Shown: positions 27,229 to 37,457 of the stretch, in pieces | Position numbering within the stretch: the stretch's first letter is position 1 | How the letters are laid out: each line of letters starts with the position of its first letter | From: CBDFLS01 sp965249185 | Lineage (GTDB): Bacteria; Chloroflexota; Dehalococcoidia; Lucifugimonadales; Australimonadaceae | Assembly: GCA_965249185.1 (NCBI GenBank) | Contig: CBDFLS010000002.1 | Location: forward strand, 1,798,001 to 1,862,000 | DNA length: 64,000 bases | Reading direction: 5' to 3' | Program-made: the position numbers and the translations under genes | Notes under the pieces: model-generated | Seen by the model: the letters and a program-made list of their open reading frames with translations, nothing else | Told to the model about the DNA's origin: nothing | The model's database searches: none

Positions 27229-28251
27229 TTAGAGCTTGCCCGTGAGCGTGGTGACCACCGTGTCTTTGAAGCCCTTCCAGGAGCTGAAGGTCTCGTGGAC
27301 GGCGGTGGGCTCGAAACCGCAGTGGACCATGCAATCGCGGCACTTCTCGTTGCCGCTCTTCCTCCCGTAGTTCTCCCAGGGAGTGGTCTCCAGCAGCTCT
27401 TTGAAGGTGGATGCATATCCCTCTTGCAGGAGGTAGCAGGGACGCTGCCAGCCGAAAACGTTGTACAGCGGATTGCCCCAGGGGGTGCACTCGTAATTCT
27501 GCTTGCCCATGAGGAATTGCAAGAAGAGAGGCGACTGGTTGAACTTCCAGCGCTTCTTCTTGTCGCTCAGTATCTCGGTGAAGAGCTGGTTGGTCCGCTC
27601 TTTGCGCAGAAAGTGCTCCTGGTCCGGCGCCTTGGCGTAGCTGTAGCCGGGGGAGACCATCATGCCCTCGACGTTCAGGTCCATCATGGCGTCGAAGAAA
27701 TCGCGGACCCGCAGGGGCTCGGCGCCGTCGAAGAGCGTGGTGTTGGAGGTGACGCGATAGCCCCGCGACACCGCCTCCTTGATGCCCTCCACCGCCTGCT
27801 CGTAGACCCCATCGCGGCAGACCGACTCGTCGTGCTCCTCCTGGAGGCCGTCCATGTGAACGCTGAAGGTGAAGTACTTGGAGGGCTTAAAGATCCCCGC
27901 CTCCAGCTTCTCCTTCAGCAGAATGGCGTTGGTGCAGAGGTAGAAGTACTTCTTGCGCTCGGCCAGCGCCTCGGTCAGCTCCGCGATGTGGGGGTACATG
28001 AGGGGCTCGCCGCCGGCGATGCTGACCATGGGGGCGCCGCTCTCGTCCACGGCGTTGAGGCAGGCCTCCACCGAGAGGTCCTTCTTCAGGACCTGCCCCG
28101 GGTACTGGATCTTGCCGCAGCCGGCGCATGCCAGGTTGCACCGGAAGAGGGGCTCCAGCATGAGCACCAGGGCGTACTTCTTCTTCCGAAGCAGCTTCTG
28201 CTTCAGCACGTGGCGGGATACCGTCCACATCTGGGAGACCGGTACGGCCAT
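27229..28251 (-). CDS. hpnH: HpnH, radical SAM adenosylhopane synthase
   Basis: A 340-residue radical SAM enzyme that adds adenosine to hopene. The cluster-binding motif is CNLACAGC near residue 38 (CxxxCxxC), SIAGGEPL is the GGE motif binding SAM, and a C-terminal cysteine set (CRDCMVHCGF) matches the HpnH group. It lies 10 bp downstream of the polyprenyl synthase gene. Its product is the substrate of HpnG, encoded two genes on. Confidence 0.95.
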   Translation of the reverse strand: MAVPVSQMWTVSRHVLKQKLLRKKKYALVLMLEPLFRCNLACAGCGKIQYPGQVLKKDLSVEACLNAVDESGAPMVSIAGGEPLMYPHIAELTEALAERKKYFYLCTNAILLKEKLEAGIFKPSKYFTFSVHMDGLQEEHDESVCRDGVYEQAVEGIKEAVSRGYRVTSNTTLFDGAEPLRVRDFFDAMMDLNVEGMMVSPGYSYAKAPDQEHFLRKERTNQLFTEILSDKKKRWKFNQSPLFLQFLMGKQNYECTPWGNPLYNVFGWQRPCYLLQEGYASTFKELLETTPWENYGRKSGNEKCRDCMVHCGFEPTAVHETFSSWKGFKDTVVTTLTGKL

Positions 28252-28261
28252 CTCTGTTCCT

Positions 28262-29338
28262 TTACTTCTGGCGGGTCACGAAGAACTCCGCCATCGTCTC
28301 CACCTGCCGGCGGGCATCCGGCGCCATGTCCAGCTTCTGGAGGCTGGCGAGCGCCTGTTGCCCCTCGGCCTCCGCCGTCTTCTGAGCATACTCCTGGGCG
28401 CCGAGGCCGTCCAGAATGCCCAGCACGCGCTCCACGTCCGGGGCCTCAACCTCCGCCTTTGCGTAAAGCTCTTTGAGCCACTCCCGGTCCGCTCCTTGGG
28501 CCCGCTCCAGCATGTACACCACGGGCAACGACTTCTTCTTGCGGCGGATGTCCGCGCCGACGGGCTTGCCCGTCTGGGCCGGGTCGCCCCAGATGCCGAG
28601 GATGTCGTCGCGCACCTGGAAGGCGAGCCCCAGGCGGCGCCCGCAGCGGCCGAAGGCGTCGGCGGTGGGCTCGTCCTCGGTGGCTATCAGCGCCCCCAGA
28701 TACATGGCGGCGTCGATGAGGGCGCCCGTCTTGCGGCCCACCATGTCCATGTACTGCCCGGCGGTGACGCCATCGGCCTGCTCATAGGCCATGTCCAAGT
28801 ACTGGCCCTCGATCATCTCCATGTATCGGTTGGTGAGCGTCCGGGAGGCGGCCACCAGGCAGGATGGCGAGATGACGGTCTCGGTCAGGGCCAGGAGCGC
28901 ACGGTCCGCCAGGACGCACATGGCGTTGCCTGCGTCCAGGGCCTTGGGCACGCCCCAAATGCTCCACACGGTGGGGCGGTGCCGCCGCTCCACGTCTCCG
29001 TCCTGGATGTCGTCGTGGAGCAGGGAGAAGTTGTGGACCAGCTCCAGGGCCGCCGCCGTGGGCAGCGCGCGGCGCGAGTCCCCTCCGGCGAGTTCGCATG
29101 CCATGAGGCAGAGGATGGGCCGCAGTGCCTTGCCGCCGCTGTCGGGAGTTGCCCGGCCGTCCAACTCCTCCCACCCCAGGTGGTAACGGAGGAGGGGGTA
29201 GAGGCCGCTAACGTCGGGAGGCACCGCGTGACGGAGCTGGTCCGTCACTTCGGCGCGGTACCGGTACTGGAGCGCCGTGACCTCTCGTTCCGTGGTGGTG
29301 GACATAGGCCTTTTGGGAGGGGCGGAGAGGTCTCGCAT
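28262..29338 (-). CDS. polyprenyl (probably farnesyl) diphosphate synthase
   Basis: A 358-residue trans-isoprenyl diphosphate synthase that condenses isopentenyl diphosphate units. GGKALRP binds substrate, LLHDDIQDGD is the first Asp-rich motif and FQVRDDILGIWGD the second. Chain length cannot be read reliably, but leading the hopanoid operon it most likely makes the C15 farnesyl diphosphate used by HpnD; a geranylgeranyl role is possible. An alternative start 11 codons in (MSTTTER) may be the true one. Confidence 0.88.
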   Translation of the reverse strand: MRDLSAPPKRPMSTTTEREVTALQYRYRAEVTDQLRHAVPPDVSGLYPLLRYHLGWEELDGRATPDSGGKALRPILCLMACELAGGDSRRALPTAAALELVHNFSLLHDDIQDGDVERRHRPTVWSIWGVPKALDAGNAMCVLADRALLALTETVISPSCLVAASRTLTNRYMEMIEGQYLDMAYEQADGVTAGQYMDMVGRKTGALIDAAMYLGALIATEDEPTADAFGRCGRRLGLAFQVRDDILGIWGDPAQTGKPVGADIRRKKKSLPVVYMLERAQGADREWLKELYAKAEVEAPDVERVLGILDGLGAQEYAQKTAEAEGQQALASLQKLDMAPDARRQVETMAEFFVTRQK

Positions 29339-29487
29339 GGAGGCGTGGCCGCCGCCACTACATCGTGGGCCGATGCAGGCGAGCGTAGCAGCGCCCTAGG
29401 GTGGTGTCAAGGGAACTGCGTGCTCCGAACCGTGACTCGTCCAACCCCGAGGGGACGCCGCTTCAGGCCCGGAGGGCGGTGCCGAGG

Positions 29488-30891
29488 CTAACGCCCGAAT
29501 CGGGCGCCGAACTGCTCGATGACCTCGGCGGTGTGCAGCACGCCCAGGCGAAAGTAGTCCCGCCGGATGTTCTCGTTGGGAGCGTGGATGCGGTTGCCCG
29601 GATAGTCGATGCCGCAGGAGGCCACGGGCACGCCCAGCACTTCCTGGACCGGGTACTGGGGCCCCGTGCCCGCCATGTTGGGCTGGATATAGGGCTTGCT
29701 GCCGTACACCGTGCGCGCCGTTTTCGCCACGAGGCCCACCCACGGGTCGCCGATAGGCGTGCGGGCCGGGTGCTCCATGCCGTAGGTGGTGATGGTGATA
29801 TCGCTGAAGCCGTGCTCGTCCAGGTGGGAGCGGAGCGCGGCCTGCACCTCGTCCGGCGACTGGTCCGGCACCAGGCGGAAGTCGAGCTTGACCCGGGCCC
29901 AGGCGGGCAGGACCGTCTTGGAGCCGGGTCCGGTGTAGCCGGAGATCATCCCGGCGATGTTGCAGGTGGGGTCCATGACCAGCCGGCGCCGGAACTCGTG
30001 GCCGCTGGCCTCCTGGACGAACACCTCGATGCCCAGGTCGCGCCGGTACCGCTCGTCCTCGGCGGGGATAACCCGCAGGGCCTCCACCTCCTCCGGCAAC
30101 GGAGCGCGGATGCTGTCGTAGAAGCCCCGGAGCTGCACACGCTCGCCGCGGTCCTTGAGGGTGCTGAGGGCCCAGGCCAGCCGCCAGGCGGGGTTGGGCA
30201 CCACCGGCGCATAGGAGGAGTGGGAGTCGGTGGCCGCGGTCACGCACTCCAGCTCGACATAGAGGATGCCCTTGACGCCCAGGGTGAGCAGGGGATGGCC
30301 GTCCCAGTTCACGCCGCCGCCCTCCCAGATGCACACGTCGGCCTTCAGCTTGTCGCGGTGCTGGTGCAGGAAGTCATGGAGCCCGGGGCTGCCGATCTCC
30401 TCGGCCCCCTCGATGAGGAACTTGATCCGGGCGGGGAGCTCGCCTTTTGCGCTAAGAATGGCTTTTATCGCAGCTAGCCGCGCTATCAGATGGCCCTTGT
30501 CGTCGGAGATGCCACGGCCGTAGATATACCCGTCCCGCTCCGTGGGCTCGAAGGGTGGCGTCTCCCACAGCTCCAGGGGCTCCGCCGGCTGCACGTCGTA
30601 GTGGTTGTAGAAGAGGAGCGTCCGGTCGGACGAACCCTCGGCCTCGCCGTAGACCACCGGGTAGGCGGGGTTGGCCGTGGGCATGATCTCCGCCTTGAGC
30701 CCGGCTTTCGTCAGCTCCTCGGCCACCTTCTCCGCGCACTCCAGCACCCCCAGCTTCTGGGCGCTGACGCTGGGCTGGGCGGTGAGCCGCTTCAGGTCCT
30801 CCAGCGTCTCGTCCAGGTGGCTGTCGATATACTCGCGGACCGCGTTTTCCACAACATCCTCCCTCGTGTCAGGCTGGTCGTCCATGGTCAT
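29488..30891 (-). CDS. M20-family dipeptidase/deacylase
   Basis: A 467-residue metallopeptidase. Metal ligands are recognisable in FYNHYDVQPAEP, GRGISDDKGHL and EGAEEIGSPGL; a dimerisation domain sits in the middle, and the last ligand lies in the NRIHAPNEN region. The family hydrolyses dipeptides or N-acyl amino acids; substrate is unknown. The ATG at 30891 is preferred over a TTG seven codons upstream. It lies 30 bp downstream of fumC on the same strand. Confidence 0.88.
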   Translation of the reverse strand: MTMDDQPDTREDVVENAVREYIDSHLDETLEDLKRLTAQPSVSAQKLGVLECAEKVAEELTKAGLKAEIMPTANPAYPVVYGEAEGSSDRTLLFYNHYDVQPAEPLELWETPPFEPTERDGYIYGRGISDDKGHLIARLAAIKAILSAKGELPARIKFLIEGAEEIGSPGLHDFLHQHRDKLKADVCIWEGGGVNWDGHPLLTLGVKGILYVELECVTAATDSHSSYAPVVPNPAWRLAWALSTLKDRGERVQLRGFYDSIRAPLPEEVEALRVIPAEDERYRRDLGIEVFVQEASGHEFRRRLVMDPTCNIAGMISGYTGPGSKTVLPAWARVKLDFRLVPDQSPDEVQAALRSHLDEHGFSDITITTYGMEHPARTPIGDPWVGLVAKTARTVYGSKPYIQPNMAGTGPQYPVQEVLGVPVASCGIDYPGNRIHAPNENIRRDYFRLGVLHTAEVIEQFGARFGR

Positions 30892-30921
30892 GCCGCTCGA
30901 TGGGGGTGTCAAGCGCCGGGG

Positions 30922-32337
<1,416 letters not shown>

Positions 32338-32453
32338 CGGGGCCTTCCTTGGTGAAGTTCCGTTTGCGAGGGATAATCTTACGCTGCGGGGGCCACTTCT
32401 GCCAGACCGCCGCCGGGCGCCGGAAAAGCAAGCGTAAGCGCGCTTGAAGCGTC

Positions 32454-32482
32454 TTCGGGACTTATCGCGGCTGTGCTATGAT
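32454..32482 (+). promoter_or_regulatory. probable promoter of the Clp-N membrane protein gene
   Basis: TATGAT at 32477-32482 is preceded by TGC, giving an extended -10. TTCGGG at 32454-32459 is a weak -35 at a 17-bp spacing. The ATG at 32530 has a strong ribosome site, AAGGAGGAG. Confidence 0.5.
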
Positions 32483-32529
32483 TTCAGGCGCAGGCCCTGA
32501 CGGCCGATGCCTCCTTAAGGAGGAGACCA

Positions 32530-33513
32530 ATGGTTGAACGCGTCTCACGCTGGCAGTGGGCTGTGCCCATGGCCGTGACTATCTCGGCGGCGGCCCTGGC
32601 CGTGCTGCTGGCGGCGGCGTGGCTGGCGCACCGGACCGACAACGCCCTGGGGAACGGCCCGTTGCCCAGCAACCTTACGGGCCGGGGCGCCTACGGGCTC
32701 ACGCTGGTCACGGCCCTGCTGGGACTGGGCGGTGGAGGCGCGGTAATCATCGGCGCCTCGATGGCCCGGCAGATGGCGGGACGGTTTTCATGGGTCTACT
32801 ATCTGGCGATTGGAGTGGCCGGCCTCCTGCTGATGCTGGTCCCGCTCCGGACGTTTGGGAACGAGACCTGGGCCGGCCTGCCGCCGTTTATGGTGAGCGT
32901 CCCGGCGCACGTGGTGGTGGCCGTGGCCCTGGGCGCGTTGGTCCTGGGAGGCATAGATGTGATGCGCTGGGTGCCGGTGGGGCTTCTCGGGCGGGGGCTG
33001 ACCATGGCGGGGACATCGATGGCGGCGCCAGCCAGGGGACTGCCGGGCCGCTTCACGCCCAGCGCATGGCGCGCGTTGTCCATGATGCAGGAGGAGGCCC
33101 ACCGGTTCGAGCAGGGCTACATGGGGCCGGAGCACCTGCTCCTGGGCCTGCTGCGGGAGGACCGGTCGGTGGGCGCCCGAACCTTAGTGAACCTGGGCGT
33201 TGAACTGGACCCGCTCCGGTCCCAGGTGGAGGCGGTCATCGGTCGGCGGGGCACGCTCTTCACGGGGGCCGGTGGGCTCACGCGCCGGTGTCAGCAGATC
33301 ATCGAGCAAGCGGCTCGGCTCGCCCGCGAGTCCGGCGAGCGCCAGGTGGGCACGGGCCACCTGCTCTGGAGCCTGGTGAGCCAGCCGGACGACTCCGCCT
33401 CCCAGAGCTTGGTGGCGATGGGCGTCACGGCCGACCGGGTGGAAGAGGAGATGAACCGCCTGGGCACCCACTCCGATGAGATTGTGGGGCCGGATCCCGC
33501 CTCTGGGGTGTGA
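32530..33513 (+). CDS. membrane-anchored protein with tandem Clp-N repeats
   Basis: A 327-residue protein with about four transmembrane helices in its first 140 residues, then a soluble C-terminal half. From about 177 to 310 two Clp-N repeats are visible: ALSMMQEEAHRFEQGYMGPEHLLLGLL and IIEQAARLARESGERQVGTGHLLWSLV. Clp-N domains normally recruit substrates or adaptors to ClpA/ClpC unfoldases. Here no AAA+ module follows, so the protein could tether a substrate-binding platform at the membrane. It starts 6 bp after a strong ribosome site. Confidence 0.8.
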   Translation: MVERVSRWQWAVPMAVTISAAALAVLLAAAWLAHRTDNALGNGPLPSNLTGRGAYGLTLVTALLGLGGGGAVIIGASMARQMAGRFSWVYYLAIGVAGLLLMLVPLRTFGNETWAGLPPFMVSVPAHVVVAVALGALVLGGIDVMRWVPVGLLGRGLTMAGTSMAAPARGLPGRFTPSAWRALSMMQEEAHRFEQGYMGPEHLLLGLLREDRSVGARTLVNLGVELDPLRSQVEAVIGRRGTLFTGAGGLTRRCQQIIEQAARLARESGERQVGTGHLLWSLVSQPDDSASQSLVAMGVTADRVEEEMNRLGTHSDEIVGPDPASGV

Positions 33514-33563
33514 CCTTTTCCCTCGCCCGTCACCCCGTCGTCTCGCGCTCTCGGCAGCTCCCA

Positions 33564-33638
33564 GGGCCCGTAGCTCAGTGGTAGAGCGGCCGGCTCATAA
33601 CCGGTTGGTCCCAGGTTCGATCCCTGGCGGGCCCACCA
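33564..33638 (+). tRNA. tRNA with CAT anticodon (Met or lysidine-type Ile)
   Basis: A 75-nt cloverleaf including encoded CCA. The acceptor arms GGGCCCG and CGGGCCC pair perfectly. The D arm is TAGCTCAGTGGTAGAGC. The anticodon loop CTCATAA on a CCGG stem has CAT at 33596-33598, and the T arm is CCAGGTTCGATCCCTGG. CAT with a CTCATAA loop fits elongator tRNA-Met or the tRNA-Ile whose C34 becomes lysidine; I cannot decide between them. Its 3' half is overlapped on the other strand by the integrase gene, marking it as the integration site. Confidence 0.95.
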
Positions 33639-35218
33639 ACGTGTACTGAACTGCGAACTACTGGGCCGTGGAGAGCCACCTCTGCGGCGTCTCCGCCCCC
33701 TATCGGGCTATCCGGCGGCGTGGGTAGGGTGTAGAAGACCGTCGCCTTTCCCGGCTTGACCTTGATCTCCTTGACGAAGGACTTGATGAAGGCCCGAGAC
33801 TCGGTGATCTCGCTGGTCATCAGGAAGTCGCTCATGTCCTGTGCATAGGATGCGATGGTGTCCACGTTGTCCAGTACGGCCCGGCGCTCTGAGAGCAATG
33901 CCCTGGCCTCCTCTGCGGCGATCTCCAGCTTCTCCTGACGCTCCCGGTGCTCTCTGATGCGGGAGGTGGCGTCGGATATGTCGAGTTCCGAGTTCTCGAT
34001 GACGTGCCACACCCGGTCCAAGCGCCGCCGCACCTCGATAAGCTCCGCTTCGATGTTTTCCAGCCTCTCCCGCTGCTCAGCAGCCACGCCGTCCATCTCC
34101 TCGTCCATCAGCCTAACCAGGTCCCGGATGTTGCTTTCCGTGAGGATGTTTGCGCGAATCTGCTCGATCATCAGCTTCTCAAAGCGCTTGGAGTTGAGGC
34201 GAGGAGTCTTGCAGGGTCCCTTGCCCTTTTTCAGCAGTGAGTGGCAGACGTAGTAGCTGTACTTGCCGCTTTTGGCCTCAGCCGCAGTGAGCGCCTTTCC
34301 GCACTTCTCACATTTCACCAAGCCGCTGAGGAGGTAGGGGCTGGATGCCCGCCGGGGGTTGACCCTGGCCGGGGCCTTGGAGCGAAGGGAGCGGGTGATG
34401 CGTCGGAACTCCTGCTTGGTGACTATTGCGGGGAATGCGTCCTCCACCCGCACAGGCGGCGCTCCGTCCTTGGCATCGACGCCCCAAACCAGCGTTCCTG
34501 TATACGCTTCGTTGGAGAGGATGCGGTGCACAGTGGACTTCAACCAGTGCTTGCCCGTTGAGGTGGGGATGCCCTCACCATTCAGCGTCTTGGTGATGTC
34601 CAGGGTGCTCTTGCCCTGTAGGGCCATCTGGAAGATGCGCCGGATCACTGAGTCCGCCGGCGGGTCCAGCTCCAGCTTGGGCCGCTTCTTTGCTCCGTCC
34701 TGGACCGACACCTTCCTGTACCCGAAGGGAGCGTAGGTGGAGACCCAGAAGCCCCGTATGGCGGCTTCCCGCATCCCTCGGACGACTTCTTGGGCCAAGT
34801 TTTCAGAGTAGAACTCGTCCACGCTCTCGATGATGGCCTCCATGAGCTTGCCCGTCGGAGAGTCGTCGGCGTGCTCGGTGATAGAGACGACTTTGATGCC
34901 CCGCTTCCTCAGCATGGACTTGAAAGCCACGGCGTGCTCCCGTTTGCGGGTGAAGCGTGAGAACTTCCAAACAAGAATCTCATGGAAGGGAGAGTTGGGC
35001 TTGCTGGCCTCATCCAGCATCTTTCTGAATTGGGGCCGGTCGGCGATGCGCCCGCTCTCGGCCTCGTCCACATACTCTCGCGCTACGACGTAGCCGTTCT
35101 TCTCCGCGTAGTCTCGAAGCGCCCTGAGCTGGGCGGACACGGACAGGTCCACGTCCTGCCGGTTGCTGGACACCCGTGCGTAGAGGGCTGCTGGTGTTGG
35201 GTCATTTTGTTGTTTCAT
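33575..35218 (-). CDS. large serine recombinase (island integrase)
   Basis: A 547-residue large serine recombinase. ALYARVSSNRQ near residue 10 holds the catalytic serine, the resolvase core runs to about 150, then comes the recombinase domain (GFWVSTYAPFGYRKV). A zinc ribbon follows (CEKCGKAL with a later CHSL and CKT), and a coiled coil of about 60 residues. The ATG at 35218 is preceded by GAGGAT. The last 20 residues, including GGPARDRTWDQ, are antisense tRNA sequence: the stop codon lies inside the tRNA at 33575-33577, so integration created the present 3' end. Confidence 0.92.
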   Translation of the reverse strand: MKQQNDPTPAALYARVSSNRQDVDLSVSAQLRALRDYAEKNGYVVAREYVDEAESGRIADRPQFRKMLDEASKPNSPFHEILVWKFSRFTRKREHAVAFKSMLRKRGIKVVSITEHADDSPTGKLMEAIIESVDEFYSENLAQEVVRGMREAAIRGFWVSTYAPFGYRKVSVQDGAKKRPKLELDPPADSVIRRIFQMALQGKSTLDITKTLNGEGIPTSTGKHWLKSTVHRILSNEAYTGTLVWGVDAKDGAPPVRVEDAFPAIVTKQEFRRITRSLRSKAPARVNPRRASSPYLLSGLVKCEKCGKALTAAEAKSGKYSYYVCHSLLKKGKGPCKTPRLNSKRFEKLMIEQIRANILTESNIRDLVRLMDEEMDGVAAEQRERLENIEAELIEVRRRLDRVWHVIENSELDISDATSRIREHRERQEKLEIAAEEARALLSERRAVLDNVDTIASYAQDMSDFLMTSEITESRAFIKSFVKEIKVKPGKATVFYTLPTPPDSPIGGGDAAEVALHGPVVRSSVHVGGPARDRTWDQPVMSRPLYH

Positions 35219-35289
35219 GTATATCCTCACTCCCTTGAAAGTTGGTTTGCAATGAGATCGATATCGTCTTCATGTCCTGGCGTTTGCTA

Positions 35290-35694
35290 TCAGCCCTCAA
35301 GCGCCGACAAGAACCGGGGTGCATTGAGTATTCTTATCCCTTCATGCTCTGCAAGGGGAAGAAGGTGCCGCCGGTCTCCCGTGACCAGGTAGTCGGCAGA
35401 AGCCTCTACCGCACACCCCAGGATCCGGTTGTCCGCTTCGTTTCCCTCGATCACCTGTGGCACCTGCTGGGGGTCGATGATGTTTGCCGCGTCCCGCAGC
35501 ATCTCGATGGCCCTGTGTGTGTTCTCCTCCTCCCAGCCAAACTTGCGAGTCAATACCCCTGCACCCTCCTCCAGGACAGAAGATGAGAGACAGAGCTCGA
35601 ACCGCCCCCTGCGGGCCAGCTCCAATACGAGCCGCTCGTTCCCAGGGAAGTTGAGACCTGAGACGATGACGTTGGTGTCCAGGACGACCCTCAT
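35290..35694 (-). CDS. PIN-domain toxin (VapC/PilT-N-like)
   Basis: A 134-residue PIN-domain ribonuclease. The first acidic residue is in MRVVLDTNVIVSGL, the second near EGNEADNRILGCAV and the third in YLVTGDRRHLL. PIN toxins cleave tRNA or other RNA when freed from their antitoxin. The start overlaps the antitoxin stop by four bases, the usual antitoxin-then-toxin order. It sits just inside the integrase, probably stabilising the island. Confidence 0.88.
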   Translation of the reverse strand: MRVVLDTNVIVSGLNFPGNERLVLELARRGRFELCLSSSVLEEGAGVLTRKFGWEEENTHRAIEMLRDAANIIDPQQVPQVIEGNEADNRILGCAVEASADYLVTGDRRHLLPLAEHEGIRILNAPRFLSALEG

Positions 35695-35948
35695 GCCCGG
35701 GTAGGACCGACTTCAGAGCGGTATTCCTCCACCAGCGGTCCCACATCCTCGGGTCCGAGACCCTGCTCCCTGGCCCGCTGCTCTCCGTACTGGAGCAGCG
35801 CTCTCCACTCACATTCTTCGATGTAGCGTACCAGCGCCTCTCGGAGGAACTCACTTCTGGTGCGTCCCTCTTGCTTCATCACCTCGTCCACCCGCTCCGC
35901 CATCTCTGGAGGCAGGGAGAAGGTGATGGTCTTCGTTGTTCTTGGCAT
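35691..35948 (-). CDS. ribbon-helix-helix antitoxin
   Basis: An 85-residue CopG-like protein. The N-terminus MPRTTKTITFSLPPEMAERV forms the beta-strand and first helix, RTRSEFLREALVRYI the rest, and an acidic tail would bind the toxin. GGAGG six bases before 35948 fixes that start over a GTG four codons upstream. A promoter-like TGCAAT, 17 bp, TAACAT lies immediately upstream on the minus strand and may be autoregulated. Confidence 0.88.
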   Translation of the reverse strand: MPRTTKTITFSLPPEMAERVDEVMKQEGRTRSEFLREALVRYIEECEWRALLQYGEQRAREQGLGPEDVGPLVEEYRSEVGPTRA

Positions 35949-36543
35949 GTCGGCCTCCACACTATGTTACCGAGTCTTACTCTAATATTGCACCGACGAT
36001 GGACCCGCTGTCAACGGCCCGGAGACACCTTCACAGGTATGGAGATGCTGGGAAGAACTCCTTCGATTCCTTTAGGGTTCTGCTGAGTCCTCCCCTGTAG
36101 GACCTAAATGTAGAGCAGAGCTAAAGACCCAGCGCTCCGGGGCCCCTATTGCTAAATGATTGCTGCATGTGAGCGAGCAATTTCGAGCGAGATGCCCAAA
36201 ATACCCTCCCTACAGCATGGGCCCGGCAGCGCACCCAGAAACGGTCTCGGTTGACCTTGCTGGACACCTGAAGCAAGGGGCGCCTAGATCATAAGCATTG
36301 ACCCAGCTTCATTCATGAGGTGTGGGGGAGGGCGCGCTCACCCTCCCTTTCAAGCCCTGACGTTCCCAGGGGCCTTCGTGGTGTGATGGACGTGTACAGA
36401 GATTTGAGTTTGTTCCAAAAAGGGAAGTCGGGGTCCTGAGCAAGCTAATTCGGGGAGAAACCACCCCCTATAGGACCATCTCAGCAAGCACTTTGTGTCC
36501 AGAGCGGGTTCCAGGGGGTGGTGCCAGGAACGGGCTAGGGAAA
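35949..36543. other. stretch without a recognisable gene
   Basis: About 600 bases between the antitoxin gene and the repeats before the HTH gene. Apart from the probable antitoxin promoter at its left end and one GGGAAGTCGG motif (36422-36431) that recurs inverted at 36574-36583, I see no coding or RNA feature. Confidence 0.5.
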
Positions 36544-36614
36544 CTTCCCGAAAAGGAAGTGCCGATTTGTGAGCCGACTTCCCTTTCGTCGTGGAGAAGT
36601 TTCCTTTTCGGAAG
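36544..36614 (+). promoter_or_regulatory. GGAAGT-type inverted repeats upstream of the HTH gene
   Basis: CTTCCCGAAAAGGAA (36544-36558) and TTCCTTTTCGGAAG (36601-36614) are inverted copies differing by one inserted base. Another ACTTCC lies between them. The cluster ends 16 bp before the start of the HTH/coiled-coil gene and may be an operator for that protein or a replication-type iteron set. Confidence 0.5.
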
Positions 36615-36630
36615 TGGGAGTGAGGGACCG

Positions 36631-37457
36631 ATGAAAGAGAGGGCTGTAGCGATGGAAAAGACGAGGAGCCTGGAGAACCTGCACGAGTTGCGGCTCATGG
36701 CGCTGCTGCTCGACGTGATACGCGAGAAAGGGCGCATGGAAGCGGCGGACCTGCTGGGCGTCAACTACAAGACTCTGGCTAGAGCCGTGGAGACCGGCAG
36801 CCTTTCGCCGCGCATGAGCCATGCGTTGGATCGTTTGCTCCTGTCCAGGGAGTCCAAAGCTATGGCCGCGCAGCAGGAACGCATCGCAGCTCTGGAGGGG
36901 CGGGTGGAGGGCCTGGAACAGAAGATCAAGAGCAGTCTCGGCAAGGTGCGAGCCTTCGTCGAGGGCCAGGTGAAGGCCCTGGGAGAGGAGCACACCAGGG
37001 CTCTGCGCCAGTTGGAGCGACGGGTGGCTGAGGTCGGGGCCGGGCAGGGGTCGGGGAGCGGGGCTAATGCGGTTCGCAAGCCGGTTGGTAATACCACGTT
37101 TCGGCGGCGGTATCCCGAGCTGGTGACCGTCGAGCCTGCTCTCGATGACGAGGCGGTCTTCGGTGGGCGTGGCCGCTGATCGACGAGTGGCGCACGCTCA
37201 GAGCGAGTCATCCCATCGGGGGCAAGAGTCTGTCGTGGCTGGTGACGCACGAGCGTATCCTGGAGTTGGAGCTGGCTATGGCCGAGGAGCACGGGCTGAA
37301 CCTGCCGCCCGAGACCCAGCCGCTCACGGGGGTGTGGAGGAACGGGCAGCGACGCTCGATAGAGGCGGCCCTGGGCGACACCCGGTGGGCGCGGACCAGG
37401 AGGGAGTTGCTCAGGTGGGTGCGCCGGATCCTCACCCTTGGCCTGTGGCGGAAGTAG
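36631..37457 (+). pseudogene. HTH/coiled-coil protein split by a single-base frameshift
   Basis: One gene in two frames. The first part (36631-37179) has an HTH-like segment (AADLLGVNYKTLARAVETG), then a coiled coil (ERIAALEGRVEGLEQKI). It runs into VEPALDDEAVFGG before the frame ends at a spurious TGA. The second part reads WPLIDEWRTLRASHP, IGGKSLSWLVTHERILELELAM and ends RRILTLGLWRK. One extra base near 37170, in the GGGCG-TGGCC run, would restore FGG-R-WPLIDEW. AGGG stands five bases before 36631. Function is unknown; regulator or partitioning protein are guesses. Confidence 0.65.

Noticed and set aside
37140..37180. Programmed ribosomal frameshift in the HTH/coiled-coil gene
   Set aside because: No slippery heptamer or downstream stem is evident at the break, and similar one-base breaks occur in nearby genes, so mutation or sequencing error is simpler.
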